Below the pieces are notes generated by a model that saw only the letters and a list, made by a program, of their open reading frames with translations, did no database searches and was not told the origin of the DNA. Positions 1-8,711 of a stretch of 64,000 nt of DNA are shown here, in pieces (positions within the stretch are counted from its first letter, which is position 1; each line of letters starts with the position of its first letter). Location of the stretch: contig NZ_JAAZQK010000009.1 in NCBI RefSeq assembly GCF_012275445.1, positions 248,001 to 312,000 of the forward strand, given 5' to 3'. The translations under genes were made by a program, and so were the position numbers. Source of the stretch: Rhizobacter sp. SG703. GTDB lineage: Bacteria; Pseudomonadota; Gammaproteobacteria; Burkholderiales; Burkholderiaceae_C.

Positions 1-218
1 TCCCAGTCGGGGAACACCGCGATGCGCAGCTCGGGCGCGAAGAACGCGAGCTCGCCTTCGAGGCGCTGCGTGTCGGCCGGCTCGGCGCTGACGATCGCGG
101 TGAGCTGCTTCTGGTCGGTGCGGGCCTGTGCGAAGCGGGCCAGCAGCAGCGCATCGGCCGAGCCGATCGGACGGGGCAGCGTGAAGCGTTTTCCGGGGGA
201 CAGGCTGGGCAGGTGCAT
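1..218 (-). CDS. mfd: Transcription-repair coupling factor Mfd, N-terminal fragment
   Basis: Only the first ~72 codons are in the window; the gene runs off the left edge. The translation begins MHLPSLSPGKRFTLPRP and reaches LRIAVFPDW, matching the start of Mfd, the ATP-dependent translocase that removes stalled RNA polymerase and recruits UvrA. The PDW segment belongs to the UvrB-like N-terminal module. The ATG at 218 was chosen because the family signature starts directly after it. It is divergent from ispD, as is usual in Burkholderiales. A GC hairpin followed by a T-rich run lies in its leader (254-293). The family assignment is from recognition of the N-terminus only. Confidence 0.82.
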   Translation of the reverse strand, partial: MHLPSLSPGKRFTLPRPIGSADALLLARFAQARTDQKQLTAIVSAEPADTQRLEGELAFFAPELRIAVFPDW

Positions 219-253
219 GGACACAGGCAACACGGGCAGCGCGAGCGTGCGCG

Positions 254-293
254 ACAAAATCAAATCGCCCCGCGCGGCGTGGCGGCGGGGCGA
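254..293 (-). terminator. GC hairpin plus T-rich run in the mfd leader
   Basis: Perfect 9-bp arms (265-273 and 285-293, TCGCCCCGC/GCGGGGCGA) with an 11-base loop. On the minus strand they are followed by TTTGATTTTGT. It looks like an intrinsic terminator 36 bases before the mfd start. It could be an attenuator or a chance GC hairpin. Confidence 0.35.
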
Positions 294-337
294 TCGAGCA
301 GTGCCGATTATAGAATTCGCCCACTTTTTCGCGCCCC

Positions 338-1030
338 ATGCCGACTTCATCTCCCTCCAGGTTGTTCGCCCTCGTGCCCTGCGCCGGTGTCGGCGAGCGT
401 GCCGCGGCCAACGGGCCGAAGCAGTACGCAGCGCTGGCCGGTGCGAGCGTCGTCTCGCACACGCTGGCGGCGCTCGCGCAGGTGGCGCGGCTCGCGCAGG
501 TGCTGGTGGTGCTGAGCCCTTCGGACAACGCGTTCGAATCGCACGCGCCGGCCTTCACCGGCTGGGCCGCGCGCGTCGGCGGCGACACCCGCGCGCAGAC
601 GGTGGCCAACGGCCTGGCCGAGCTGCTGGCACGCGGCGCGCACAGCGACGACTGGGTGCTGGTGCACGATGCCGCACGCTGCCTGGTGCGCCCCGAGTGG
701 ATCGACCGGCTGATCGACGTGTGCCTGCATGACGCCGTCGGCGGCCTGCTCGCGTTGCCGCTGGCCGACACGCTGAAGCACGAGGTGCAGGGCCGCAGCG
801 AGGCGACGCTCGAGCGCCGCCACAAGTGGCAGGCGCAGACGCCGCAGATGTTCCGCATCGGCCGGCTGCGCGACGCGCTGGCGCATGCCGGCAGCGAGGT
901 CACCGATGAAGCGAGCGCGATCGAGGCGCAGGGCCGCTCGCCGCTGCTGGTGCGCGGCGCGCTCGAGAACCTGAAGATCACCTACCCGGACGACTTCGCG
1001 TTGGCCGAACGACTGCTGAGGACGCGCTGA
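338..1030 (+). CDS. ispD: 2-C-methyl-D-erythritol 4-phosphate cytidylyltransferase
   Basis: Third step of the non-mevalonate isoprenoid pathway: transfers CMP from CTP to MEP in the cytosol. The protein is 230 residues, the usual IspD length. The nucleotide-binding start reads [20 protein letters not shown], matching the GxGxR...PKQY signature. [11 protein letters not shown] (around residues 108-118) is the conserved D-A-A-R motif, and [10 protein letters not shown] matches the QTPQ motif. The start at 338 puts the signature at residue 10. The stop overlaps the ispF start (TGATG), so the two are translationally coupled. A TATAGA-like -10 element lies at 309-314, without a clear -35 box. Confidence 0.95.
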   Translation: MPTSSPSRLFALVPCAGVGERAAANGPKQYAALAGASVVSHTLAALAQVARLAQVLVVLSPSDNAFESHAPAFTGWAARVGGDTRAQTVANGLAELLARGAHSDDWVLVHDAARCLVRPEWIDRLIDVCLHDAVGGLLALPLADTLKHEVQGRSEATLERRHKWQAQTPQMFRIGRLRDALAHAGSEVTDEASAIEAQGRSPLLVRGALENLKITYPDDFALAERLLRTR

Positions 1031-1533
1031 TGAACCCGAACCGCAACAAGCCGCCGCAGATGCGCATCGGCGAAGGCTGGGACACGCACCAGCTGGTGGC
1101 CGACCGCAAGCTGGTGCTGGGCGGCGTCGAGATCCCGCACACGCACGGGCTGCTCGGCCATTCCGATGCCGACGCGCTGTGCCATGCGCTGACCGATGCG
1201 CTGTTCGGTGCCGCCGCGCTCGGCGACATCGGCAAGCATTTCCCCGACACCGACCCGCAGTTCCACGGCGCCGATTCGCTCGCGCTGCTGGCCGAGGCGG
1301 CGCGCCGCGTGCGACTGGCCGGCTGGGAGATCGCCAACGTCGACAGCACCATCGTCGCGCAGCAGCCGAAGATGGCGCCGCACATCCTGACGATGCGCCA
1401 GCGCGTGGCCGGCGCGCTCGGCCTCGACGTCGACCGCGTCAACGTGAAGGCCAAGACGGCCGAGAAGATGGGGCCGGTCGGCCGCCTCGAAGCCATCGAG
1501 GCCCGCGCCGTCTGCCTGCTGGTCAAGCCTTGA
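1030..1533 (+). CDS. ispF: 2-C-methyl-D-erythritol 2,4-cyclodiphosphate synthase
   Basis: Converts CDP-ME 2-phosphate to MEcPP with release of CMP, as a zinc-dependent homotrimer. Its 167 residues are typical. The metal-site motif GWDTH (D and H near residues 17-19) and [18 protein letters not shown] are intact, and the C-terminal [21 protein letters not shown] matches the substrate-binding signature. The ATG shares a base with the ispD stop. The 3' end overlaps by 11 bases the convergent PEP-CTERM gene. Confidence 0.96.
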   Translation: MNPNRNKPPQMRIGEGWDTHQLVADRKLVLGGVEIPHTHGLLGHSDADALCHALTDALFGAAALGDIGKHFPDTDPQFHGADSLALLAEAARRVRLAGWEIANVDSTIVAQQPKMAPHILTMRQRVAGALGLDVDRVNVKAKTAEKMGPVGRLEAIEARAVCLLVKP

Positions 1534-2791
1534 GTTCACAGCCCGGATGCCGATCCGGGACACGTCGCCGCCAGCACACCCACCCGAGCCCGCACACCAT
1601 CAGTACCGCCACCGCCGGCTCCGGCACTGGCGTCACCAGGTACGCATGGCTGTTGAGCCCGGTGACGACGAACTGCCCGCGGTCGTTGATGTCGCTTGCA
1701 TACAGGAACTCGCCGTAGAACGAAGGGTCGGTGTTGACGAACGACAGGGTGTTGACGTCGACCGGATCGCTGCCGTTCGGGCCGGTGATGTAGGCGTGCG
1801 CGTAGATGTTGGGCGTGAAGGTGAAGCTGCCCGCGATCTGGCCCAGGTTGTTGATTGCGTTGCCCCCTGCGTAGAACGCTTCTCGACCGCCGCCGTGGAA
1901 CGTGGCCAGTTGCCCCAGCTCGATCTTCTTCACGGCACCGCTGGCTTCAGTGAGGTAGACACCGCCGTCCGGGCCATAGAAGCGCGCGGCACCGCTCAGC
2001 ACCTGACCGCGGTCGTTGATGTCCGCAACGCCCGAGATCGTGTCGATGTTGTCGTAGTCGTAGCCGGGAACCTTCACCTCGGTCAGCGCCTGGTTGCTCG
2101 CGTCGGCCAGCGCACCGCGCGAGCGCACCGGCTCCGTCGGGTCGCCGCGCATGCGGTTCTCTGCGTTGACCGCCACCGTGCCGGCGGCATTGATGCCGTT
2201 GGCCGTCGAGGTCGCGCCGCCCAGCGTGCCGATCGGCTGGAGGGCGCCGGCGCCCGGCTTGGTGACGAATCCGCGCTGCAGCCCGTCGGCGTTGATGAAG
2301 CTGCCGGTAACCTGGCCGCCGGCATTGATCTTCGACGCAGTGCTGTTGCCTGCCGACCCGAGGCTGCGCGGCGTGGCGCCGGCGCCCGGCATCACGAAGG
2401 CGCGGGTGTCGTCCGGTGCATCGCCGTTGTCGGGGTTGATCGACGAGGTGCCGACGACCCAGCCCTGGTCGTTGATGGCGGTCGCCTTGTTCCAGCTGCC
2501 GCCCAGCGTCGGGATGCTGGTCAGGCCGATGCCGTTGGCGCCGGTCACGAAGGCCATGTAGGTGTCGTCGGACGACCAGCCGTTGTTGCCGCGCGCATAG
2601 GCATAGCCGACCACCTGGCCGCTGTTGTTCAGGCCGGTGGCGACCATGCCGATCCAGTCGCCGCCGAACCCGCCGAGGTCGGTCAGCAGGTACTCGCCGG
2701 CCTGCGCGAGCGGCGCGGTGGCCAGCAAGGCGCCGGAGGTGCCGAGTGCCGCCAGCAGGCGGCGCAGGCGGTGCTTCATCGTGTGCTTCAC
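1523..2791 (-). CDS. HAF-repeat PEP-CTERM surface protein (copy 1)
   Basis: A 422-residue exported protein with a cleavable signal (hydrophobic segment ending ATAPLAQA). Internal repeats such as [20 protein letters not shown] and GQVVGYA match the HAF repeat, which is Gly/Asn-rich and probably forms a beta-propeller or beta-helix. The end, VPEP then a hydrophobic helix and WRRR, is a PEP-CTERM sorting signal, read by exosortase/EpsH in exopolysaccharide-forming bacteria. The GTG at 2791 overlaps the stop of copy 2 (GTGA) and has AAAGGAG five bases upstream; an ATG 12 bases later is the alternative. It has 15 residues after the Arg cluster, a longer tail than copy 3. Exact function unknown. 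Confidence 0.88.
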   Translation of the reverse strand: MKHTMKHRLRRLLAALGTSGALLATAPLAQAGEYLLTDLGGFGGDWIGMVATGLNNSGQVVGYAYARGNNGWSSDDTYMAFVTGANGIGLTSIPTLGGSWNKATAINDQGWVVGTSSINPDNGDAPDDTRAFVMPGAGATPRSLGSAGNSTASKINAGGQVTGSFINADGLQRGFVTKPGAGALQPIGTLGGATSTANGINAAGTVAVNAENRMRGDPTEPVRSRGALADASNQALTEVKVPGYDYDNIDTISGVADINDRGQVLSGAARFYGPDGGVYLTEASGAVKKIELGQLATFHGGGREAFYAGGNAINNLGQIAGSFTFTPNIYAHAYITGPNGSDPVDVNTLSFVNTDPSFYGEFLYASDINDRGQFVVTGLNSHAYLVTPVPEPAVAVLMVCGLGWVCWRRRVPDRHPGCELKA

Positions 2792-4023
2792 GTGTTCTCC
2801 TTTCGTGGGGACGGCTTCTGCCGCCAGGCCAGCAGGCCCAGGCCGGCCAGCAGCATCGAGACGACGGCCGGCTCGGGCACCGGCGAGATCAGGTAGACGT
2901 GGCGGTCCCCGGAGGTGACGAGGATTCGCCCGGCATCGTTGATCAGCAACGCAGCGTCGTAGTCCCAGTACGGCAGCGGCCCGGTGAGCCCGATGAAGGA
3001 GCTGGCATCCAGCAGCGTTGCGCCGTGGCCATCGGGTCCGGTGACGAACAGGCCCTCCGCGAGGGTGCCCTGGTGGTAGCGGCCGACCATCTGGCCCGCC
3101 GCATTCAGTCCGCCGGGCCAGACGTCGACAGACACCGGGAATTCGCCACCGCCAGGCCCGATGGGCAACTCCAGCAGCCGTCCGTTGCCGTCGGCGTCGG
3201 CGATGAATCCGGCGGGGTAGCTGTAGCCGGGTGCCGACAGTCCGCTCGTCTGCCCACGGTCATTGATGCCCCGGCCCCAGCTGGGTGCGGTCGGGTCCTG
3301 GCCGGTGATGGTGATTTGACGCATCGCCGTGCCGTTCGGTCCGGTGACGAACGCGCGCTCCGTGCCGTCCATGCCGGGGGATGCGCTGCTCATGCCGGTG
3401 ACCTGCCCGGATGCATTGATGGCGGTCGGCGCGCTCGTGGCGGTGCTGCCTTGGTACAGGCTGCCGAGGTCGTGCAGGGTGCCCGCCTGCGCATCGCTGA
3501 TGAAGCCGCGTCGAAGCCCCGCGGCGGTCGTGCTGGTGCCCACCACCTGGCCGCTGGCGTTGATCGCGGTCGCACTGCTGGACGTGCCACCCAGCGTGCC
3601 GAGGTCGCGAGCCGACGTGCCGTTCGGGCCGACCACGAACGCGCGCTCGGTGCCGCTGGCCGTCGACGAGGTGCCGACCACCCAGCCTGCATCGTTGATG
3701 CCGGTGGCCCGGTTCCATGCGCCACCGAGCGTCGGGAGGGCGCTCAGGCCGATGCCATTGGCGCCGCTGATCCAGGCGGTCTCGCCGGTCTCGCTCCACG
3801 ACCCGTCCGCCGCCTGGGCGAGGTGCGTTTCAAAGCCCACCACCTGGCCGCTGTTGTTGAAGCCGGTGGCCTGCATCCAGCGCCATTCGCCCGCCCCTGG
3901 CGGTGGTCCCAGCGCCCCCAGGTCGAACAACGTGTACATGGCGGCGTTCGCCACCGCGGGCGCGCCGGCCAGGCCCGCTACGGCACACAGCGCAGCAAAG
4001 AAGCGCATCAGTGTCTTGCCCAT
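2788..4023 (-). CDS. HAF-repeat PEP-CTERM surface protein (copy 2)
   Basis: A 411-residue paralogue of its two neighbours. It has a signal peptide (ending VANA near residue 26), HAF-type repeats (LPTLGGAWNRATGINDAGWVVG; LGTLGGTSSSATAINASGQVVG) and a C-terminal VPEP sequence followed by a hydrophobic helix and a basic tail. The repeats suggest a beta-rich extracellular domain. It lies 15 bases after copy 3 and overlaps copy 1 by four bases, so the three look like one operon formed by tandem duplication. No substrate or partner is evident. No exosortase is in this window, so anchoring must rely on a gene elsewhere. Confidence 0.88.
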   Translation of the reverse strand: MGKTLMRFFAALCAVAGLAGAPAVANAAMYTLFDLGALGPPPGAGEWRWMQATGFNNSGQVVGFETHLAQAADGSWSETGETAWISGANGIGLSALPTLGGAWNRATGINDAGWVVGTSSTASGTERAFVVGPNGTSARDLGTLGGTSSSATAINASGQVVGTSTTAAGLRRGFISDAQAGTLHDLGSLYQGSTATSAPTAINASGQVTGMSSASPGMDGTERAFVTGPNGTAMRQITITGQDPTAPSWGRGINDRGQTSGLSAPGYSYPAGFIADADGNGRLLELPIGPGGGEFPVSVDVWPGGLNAAGQMVGRYHQGTLAEGLFVTGPDGHGATLLDASSFIGLTGPLPYWDYDAALLINDAGRILVTSGDRHVYLISPVPEPAVVSMLLAGLGLLAWRQKPSPRKENT

Positions 4024-4038
4024 GGTCGACTCCTTCCG

Positions 4039-5271
4039 TCAACCGTTGATGCTCGCGCGGCGGCGCCACACGAGCCAGCCGAGGCCGCACGCCATCATCA
4101 GCACCGCCGCCGGCTCGGGCACCGGCGTCACCAGGTAGGCATGGCCGTTGCTGCCGTTGGTGATGAACTGGCCCGAATCGTTGATGCCGGTGGCGTCGAA
4201 GAACATCCAGTCGCGCGCACCGGCCGCGAGGTTCGTGAAGCTCAGCGTGTTGACGTCGACGAGCCCGAAGCCGTTGGCGCCGCTGATGAACGCGTGGCTC
4301 ATCATGTTGCTGGTGAAGTAGTAGCTGCCGACGACCTGGCCGAGGCGGTTGAGTCCCAGCGCCTGGCTCGTCAGCTGCCACGGGCCGGGCATCTCGAACG
4401 TGCCCATGTCGTGCAGGTTCAGCACGCGGCCGATGCCGTCGCGCCCGGCGATGAACGCCCGCCCGGCGTCGCCGACGAACGCGGACGAGCGGCCGACCAC
4501 CGTGCCCTCCTCGTTGATCGCGTAGGCCACCGAATTGGTGTCGCGGTCCGTCATGTCGTAGCCGGCCACCGCGATGGGCATCATCACGTCGCCGGCGCGG
4601 CCGGTCATGAAGGCGCGTTCGCGCGGCGTGTCGACGCTGGTGTAGCTGCGGTACTCGGCGCTGCCGACCACCTGGCCTGCCTGGTTGACGCCGTGGGCGG
4701 TCGAGCTGGAACCGCCCAGCGTGCCGATGTCGTGCATCGCTCCGCCGTTCGCATCGGTCAGGTAGGCGCGCTGCGTGCTGGCCGGGCTGGTGTAGGCACC
4801 GACGATGCGGCCGTCGGCGCTGATGCCGTTCGCGGTGCTCGGGCCGGCCAGCGTGCCGAGGCTGCGCGGCGCTGCACCGGCGCCTTCCATCGCGAAGCCG
4901 CGGGTGTCGCCGCCCGGTGTCGAGGTGGTGGTGGCCGAGGTGCCGACGACCCAGCCGTTGTCGTTGATGCCGGTCGCCTTGTTCCAGCTGCCGCCGAGCG
5001 TCGGGATCGCCGCCATGCCGTGGCCGTCGGCGCCGGTGACGAAGGCCTGGTACTGGTCGCTGAACGAGGTGCCGTTGGTGCCGTCGTTGAAGGCATAGCC
5101 GACCACCTGTCCGCTGGCGTTGATGCCGGTCGCGTAGGTGTTGCTCCAGCCGCTGCCGAGCAGGCCGAGGTCGGTGAGGCTGTACTCGGTGGCGTGGGCG
5201 GGGGCGAGGGCGCCGGACAGGCAGGCGCTGGTGCCCAGCGCCGCGAGGACGCGTGCGATGCGAGTCTTCAT
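4039..5271 (-). CDS. HAF-repeat PEP-CTERM surface protein (copy 3)
   Basis: First gene of the three-gene paralogous run, 410 residues. The signal peptide ends near ALAPAHA. Repeats include [22 protein letters not shown], almost identical to copy 1, and LGGSSSTAHGVNQAGQVVG. The C-terminus VPEPAAVLMMACGLGWLVWRRR is a textbook PEP-CTERM signal: PEP motif, hydrophobic helix, Arg cluster. AGGGGA lies just upstream of the ATG at 5271. The promoter should lie in 5272-5414, but I see no convincing boxes there. Predicted to be exported and anchored in the envelope; biological role unknown. Confidence 0.9.
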   Translation of the reverse strand: MKTRIARVLAALGTSACLSGALAPAHATEYSLTDLGLLGSGWSNTYATGINASGQVVGYAFNDGTNGTSFSDQYQAFVTGADGHGMAAIPTLGGSWNKATGINDNGWVVGTSATTTSTPGGDTRGFAMEGAGAAPRSLGTLAGPSTANGISADGRIVGAYTSPASTQRAYLTDANGGAMHDIGTLGGSSSTAHGVNQAGQVVGSAEYRSYTSVDTPRERAFMTGRAGDVMMPIAVAGYDMTDRDTNSVAYAINEEGTVVGRSSAFVGDAGRAFIAGRDGIGRVLNLHDMGTFEMPGPWQLTSQALGLNRLGQVVGSYYFTSNMMSHAFISGANGFGLVDVNTLSFTNLAAGARDWMFFDATGINDSGQFITNGSNGHAYLVTPVPEPAAVLMMACGLGWLVWRRRASING

Positions 5272-5414
5272 GGTGTTCCCCTGGGATGCGACGACGGCCG
5301 TCGACGCAGCTTTTGTACGGCTGCCGTGTGACGTTTGATGTCGTTTTCACACACACCCGCGAGAAGCGCAGGGGCATGCGGCCGCCATCCGTCGGATGGG
5401 CCGCGCGCGGGCGG

Positions 5415-6449
5415 TCAGAAGCTCAGCAGGTCGATGGTCGGCGGCACGCGAAAGCGCACCGGCAGCTTGTCGATGCCGACGCCGGGGGTGACGAACACGC
5501 GCGCGTTCTTCATCTCGTACAGGCCCTGGCGGAACGCGCCGTCGGTGGCATGCGCCAGCAGGTGCGCCGTGAAGACCGGGATGTCGATCTGCCCGCCGTG
5601 CGTGTGGCCGGCCAGCAGCAGCGCGGCCTCGTCGGGTTCGAGGTCGAACACCGTGTCGGGGTTGTGCGTCAGCATCACGCGGTGCGCGCGGTCGACGCGC
5701 CAGGGCTCGCGGCGCGATTCGGCGAGGTCGCGCTCGGCCGAACCGGCGCTGCGGTCGCCGAGGCCTTGCAGCTCGCAGCGGCCGAGCGGCACGCGCCGGC
5801 CGTCGATCGGCTCGACATGCGCGGCCGCCAGCGCCTGCTGCAGCGCATCGCGCAGCGGCGGGCCGGGCCGCTGCTCGTCGTGGTTGCCCAGTACCGACAG
5901 CGTGCGGTGGCGCAGCCCGGCCAGCGGCGCGAAGGTGCTGCGCAGGTCGTGGTCCGGCTCGAAGGTCCAGTCGCCGGCCACCAGCACCGCGTCGACCTGC
6001 AGCGTGTTGAGGCGGTCGACCAGGCGCTGCAGGTCGGGTTCGCGCACGAACAGGCCGACGTGCAGGTCGGAGATCAGCGCGACCCGCACGCCGCAGGCGG
6101 TGCCGAGCGTGGTCTCGCGCACCTGCAGCGCGTTCGGTTCGATGAAGCGGGCCCAGGTGAAGCAGCCGCACAGCGCGACGGCGATGGCCCCGGCCAGGGT
6201 GGCGGCGACACGGCGGCGGCGCGCAGTGCGCCAGGTCTCGCGCACGAGCAGCAGCAGGGCCGGCCACAGCAGCCACGAGAACCAGTAGATCGCGAGCTTG
6301 GCGATCACGCGATGGCGGTCGCCTTCTTCGTACCATGCGCCCCGGAAGTCGTGCGCCACCAGTGCGCCGAACAGCACGACGATGGCGACGCCCGACAGCA
6401 CGCGCCACCCGCGGCTGCCGGCGCGGGCGATCGGGAATCCGAGCTTCAT
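5415..6449 (-). CDS. Membrane-anchored metallophosphoesterase (YkoQ/YaeI type)
   Basis: 344 residues. The N-terminal ~110 hold about three hydrophobic segments (GWRVLSGVAIVVLFGALV; AIYWFSWLLWPALLLLV; AATLAGAIAVALCGCF). A calcineurin-like phosphoesterase domain follows: SDLHVG, AGDWTF (GDxx), GNHDE, and GHTHGGQ as the C-terminal metal-ligand motif. Relatives cleave phosphoesters, some of them UDP-diacylglucosamine-like lipids; the substrate here cannot be told. The ATG at 6449 overlaps the stop of the sensor kinase (ATGA), so it is the third gene of the two-component operon. Longer upstream reading would run into the kinase gene. Confidence 0.87.
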   Translation of the reverse strand: MKLGFPIARAGSRGWRVLSGVAIVVLFGALVAHDFRGAWYEEGDRHRVIAKLAIYWFSWLLWPALLLLVRETWRTARRRRVAATLAGAIAVALCGCFTWARFIEPNALQVRETTLGTACGVRVALISDLHVGLFVREPDLQRLVDRLNTLQVDAVLVAGDWTFEPDHDLRSTFAPLAGLRHRTLSVLGNHDEQRPGPPLRDALQQALAAAHVEPIDGRRVPLGRCELQGLGDRSAGSAERDLAESRREPWRVDRAHRVMLTHNPDTVFDLEPDEAALLLAGHTHGGQIDIPVFTAHLLAHATDGAFRQGLYEMKNARVFVTPGVGIDKLPVRFRVPPTIDLLSF

Positions 6450-7774
6450 GGCGCGCGCTTCAGCCTGACGTGCGCGACGAGGCCGCCGTCGGACGCATTC
6501 GACAGCTCGAAGTTGCCGCCCATGCGCTGCACCGCCTTCTCGACGATGGCCAGGCCCAGGCCGGCGCCGGTGGCGGCGGTGCGCGCGGCATCGCCGCGGA
6601 AGAACGGGGTGGTGAGCTGCTTCAATTTGTCGTGCGAGACGCCGGGTCCGTGGTCGCGAACGCTCAGGATCACCCACGGGCCGGTGCGCGCGTAGCTGAC
6701 ATGCACGCGGGCAACGCCAGAGTCGGTGGAGCGGCCGTAGCGGCGTGCATTCTCGAACAGGTTCTGGAACACGCGGCCGAGCTCGATCTCGTCGGCCATC
6801 ACCTTGGTGTCGATCGCCACCCGCGAGACGATGCGGATCTGGCTCGGGTCGCGGAAGCCCTGCATCTCGCGCTCGACCAGGCTGCTGACGTGCACCGGTA
6901 CCAGCTTGGTCTCGCCGGGGCGGGCGTAGTCCATGAACTTGTCGATGATGGCGTCGAGCTGGTCGATGTCGAGCGCCATGTTGCGCTTGGCTTCTTCATC
7001 GTGCACGCTCATCTCGGCCTCGAGCCGCAGCCGGGCGAGCGGGGTGCGCAGGTCGTGCGAGATGCCGGCGAGCATCACCGCGCGGTCTTCTTCGACCTTG
7101 GCGAGTTCGCGGGCCATGCGGTTGAAGCCCATGTTGACCTGGCGGATCTCGCTGGTCAGCGTGTTCTCGTCGAGCTGCGATTCGTATTCGCCATCGCGGA
7201 TGCGGCTGGCGGCGAACGACAGGTCGCGCAGCGGCTGGTTGATCAGCCGGGCGATCGCGGCCGAGCCGACCACGGTGGCCAGCAGCGCGATGCTGACCCA
7301 CAGCAGCCAGGTGCTGCCGGCCAGCGGGCGCACGCGGGTCGGGTCGGCCTGCAGCCAGTACGGATCCTTCTCGATCGAGAAGCCGACCCACAGGCCGCCG
7401 TTGCCGTTGACCGAGGTCGCGACGATGGTGTCCGGGCCGAGGCGGGTGCGCAGTTCCTGGCCGATCGCGCGCGAGAAGCGGTCGACCTCGAAGGCCTCCC
7501 ACTTATCGCCCGGCTCGCGCGGCAGCACGCGCACCGCTTCCTGGTCGGACATGGTCTTGACCAGCGTGACGCGGTTGATGCCGTCGGCATAGCGCAGCGC
7601 GGCGCGCGACAGGTTCACCAGGCTCGCGATCTGCTGCGCCGCCTGGACTGCGCGCGGCTCGAATTCGAGCGCGCGGAAGGTCTGCACCCACGCGAAGATG
7701 CCGCCGGTCAGCAGCACGGCCAGCAGAAAGAAGGTGCGCCAGAAAAGGCTCAGCGCTACCGCGTTGCGCGCCAT
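6446..7774 (-). CDS. EnvZ-like sensor histidine kinase
   Basis: 442-residue inner-membrane kinase. TM1 is at about residues 10-30, followed by a periplasmic loop of about 120 residues. TM2 is at about 153-175, then a HAMP linker (INQPLRDLSFAASRIRDGEY). The HisKA box AGISHDLRTPLARLRLEAEM has phospho-acceptor His240 and closely resembles EnvZ. The HATPase domain shows NLFENARRYG, DHGPGVS and GAGLGLAIVEK. It follows its response regulator by six bases and overlaps the metallophosphoesterase by four. The signal sensed is unknown. EnvZ-like is a family-level statement only. Confidence 0.92.
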   Translation of the reverse strand: MARNAVALSLFWRTFFLLAVLLTGGIFAWVQTFRALEFEPRAVQAAQQIASLVNLSRAALRYADGINRVTLVKTMSDQEAVRVLPREPGDKWEAFEVDRFSRAIGQELRTRLGPDTIVATSVNGNGGLWVGFSIEKDPYWLQADPTRVRPLAGSTWLLWVSIALLATVVGSAAIARLINQPLRDLSFAASRIRDGEYESQLDENTLTSEIRQVNMGFNRMARELAKVEEDRAVMLAGISHDLRTPLARLRLEAEMSVHDEEAKRNMALDIDQLDAIIDKFMDYARPGETKLVPVHVSSLVEREMQGFRDPSQIRIVSRVAIDTKVMADEIELGRVFQNLFENARRYGRSTDSGVARVHVSYARTGPWVILSVRDHGPGVSHDKLKQLTTPFFRGDAARTAATGAGLGLAIVEKAVQRMGGNFELSNASDGGLVAHVRLKRAP

Positions 7775-7780
7775 CCGGCG

Positions 7781-8515
7781 TCAGGCGGTGCCGTCTGGAA
7801 CGAACACGTAGCCGACGCCCCAGACGGTCTGGATGTAGCGGGGTTGTGCGGGGTCCGGCTCGATCATCTTGCGCAGGCGCGAGATCTGCACGTCGAGGCT
7901 GCGGTCGAAGGGCTCGAACTCGCGGCCGCGGGCCAGCTGGGCCAGCTTGTCGCGCGACAGCGGCTGGCGCGGGTGGCGCACCAGCGCCTTCAGCATCGAG
8001 AACTCGCCGGTGGTGAGCGCGATCTGCTCGCCGTCCTTCGACAGGCGGCGCAACGCCAGGTCGAACTCGAACGGGCCGAAGGTGACGGTCTGCGCGTCCT
8101 TCGCCGGGGCGCCCGGGGCTTCCATCGCGGGGCGGCGGCGCAGCACCGCATGGATGCGGGCCAGCAGTTCGCGCGGGTTGAACGGCTTCGGCAGGTAGTC
8201 GTCGGCACCGACCTCCAGGCCGACGATGCGGTCGACGTCTTCGACCTTGGCGGTCAGCATGATGATCGGCGTCACGTCGCTCGCGGCCCGCAGCCGGCGG
8301 CAGATCGACAGGCCGTCTTCGCCCGGCAACATCAGGTCCAGCACGATCAGGTCGACCGTCTCGCGAGTCAGCACGCGGTTCAAGGCCTTCGCGTCTTCCG
8401 CCAGCAGGACTTCAAAGCCTTCCTGGGTCAGATAGCGGCGGAGCAGGTCGCGGATCCGGGCATCGTCATCGACCACGACGACACGGTCGGGACGGGCAGT
8501 GGCAGTGGGCGTCAT
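7781..8515 (-). CDS. OmpR-family response regulator
   Basis: 244 residues. A receiver domain (residues ~10-125) with acidic pocket VVDDD, phospho-acceptor Asp60 (LIVLDLMLPGEDG) and the conserved Lys (LPKPFNP) is followed by an OmpR/PhoB winged helix (DRSLDVQISRLRKMIEPDP; VWGVGYVF). The ATG at 8515 has CGGAG seven bases upstream, and the receiver fold starts at residue 10. It is the first gene of a three-gene operon with the kinase and a phosphoesterase. A 12-bp inverted repeat upstream (8529-8540/8589-8600) is a candidate site for autoregulation. Confidence 0.93.
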   Translation of the reverse strand: MTPTATARPDRVVVVDDDARIRDLLRRYLTQEGFEVLLAEDAKALNRVLTRETVDLIVLDLMLPGEDGLSICRRLRAASDVTPIIMLTAKVEDVDRIVGLEVGADDYLPKPFNPRELLARIHAVLRRRPAMEAPGAPAKDAQTVTFGPFEFDLALRRLSKDGEQIALTTGEFSMLKALVRHPRQPLSRDKLAQLARGREFEPFDRSLDVQISRLRKMIEPDPAQPRYIQTVWGVGYVFVPDGTA

Positions 8516-8528
8516 CGACGGCTCCGTT

Positions 8529-8600
8529 GATTTGTAACAGCCGAGATTGTGCGCAGGTTCGGCCGGGGATTTCGAGCGCCGGGACCATCTGTTACAAATC
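8529..8600. promoter_or_regulatory. Long-range 12-bp inverted repeat upstream of the OmpR-like gene
   Basis: GATTTGTAACAG (8529-8540) and CTGTTACAAATC (8589-8600) are perfect reverse complements, 48 bases apart in the 196-base divergent region. The left arm is just upstream of the regulator's ribosome site. GTAACA resembles half-sites of OmpR-type regulators, so this may be an autoregulatory operator. That is inference. Confidence 0.5.
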
Positions 8601-8711
8601 TTGCGACACGCCTTTTCCGGTTTGGCAAGTGAAGGTTTGTGAAGGGCGGCAAGAGTTGTCGGCGAAGCGCGCGGCCGGTTCGTTGGGGCCACACTGCCCT
8701 CGGAGACACGC

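Noticed and set aside
2746-5331. Long plus-strand frame opposite the PEP-CTERM genes
   Set aside because: Composition is that of an antisense shadow, and the minus strand carries signal peptides, repeats and sorting signals.
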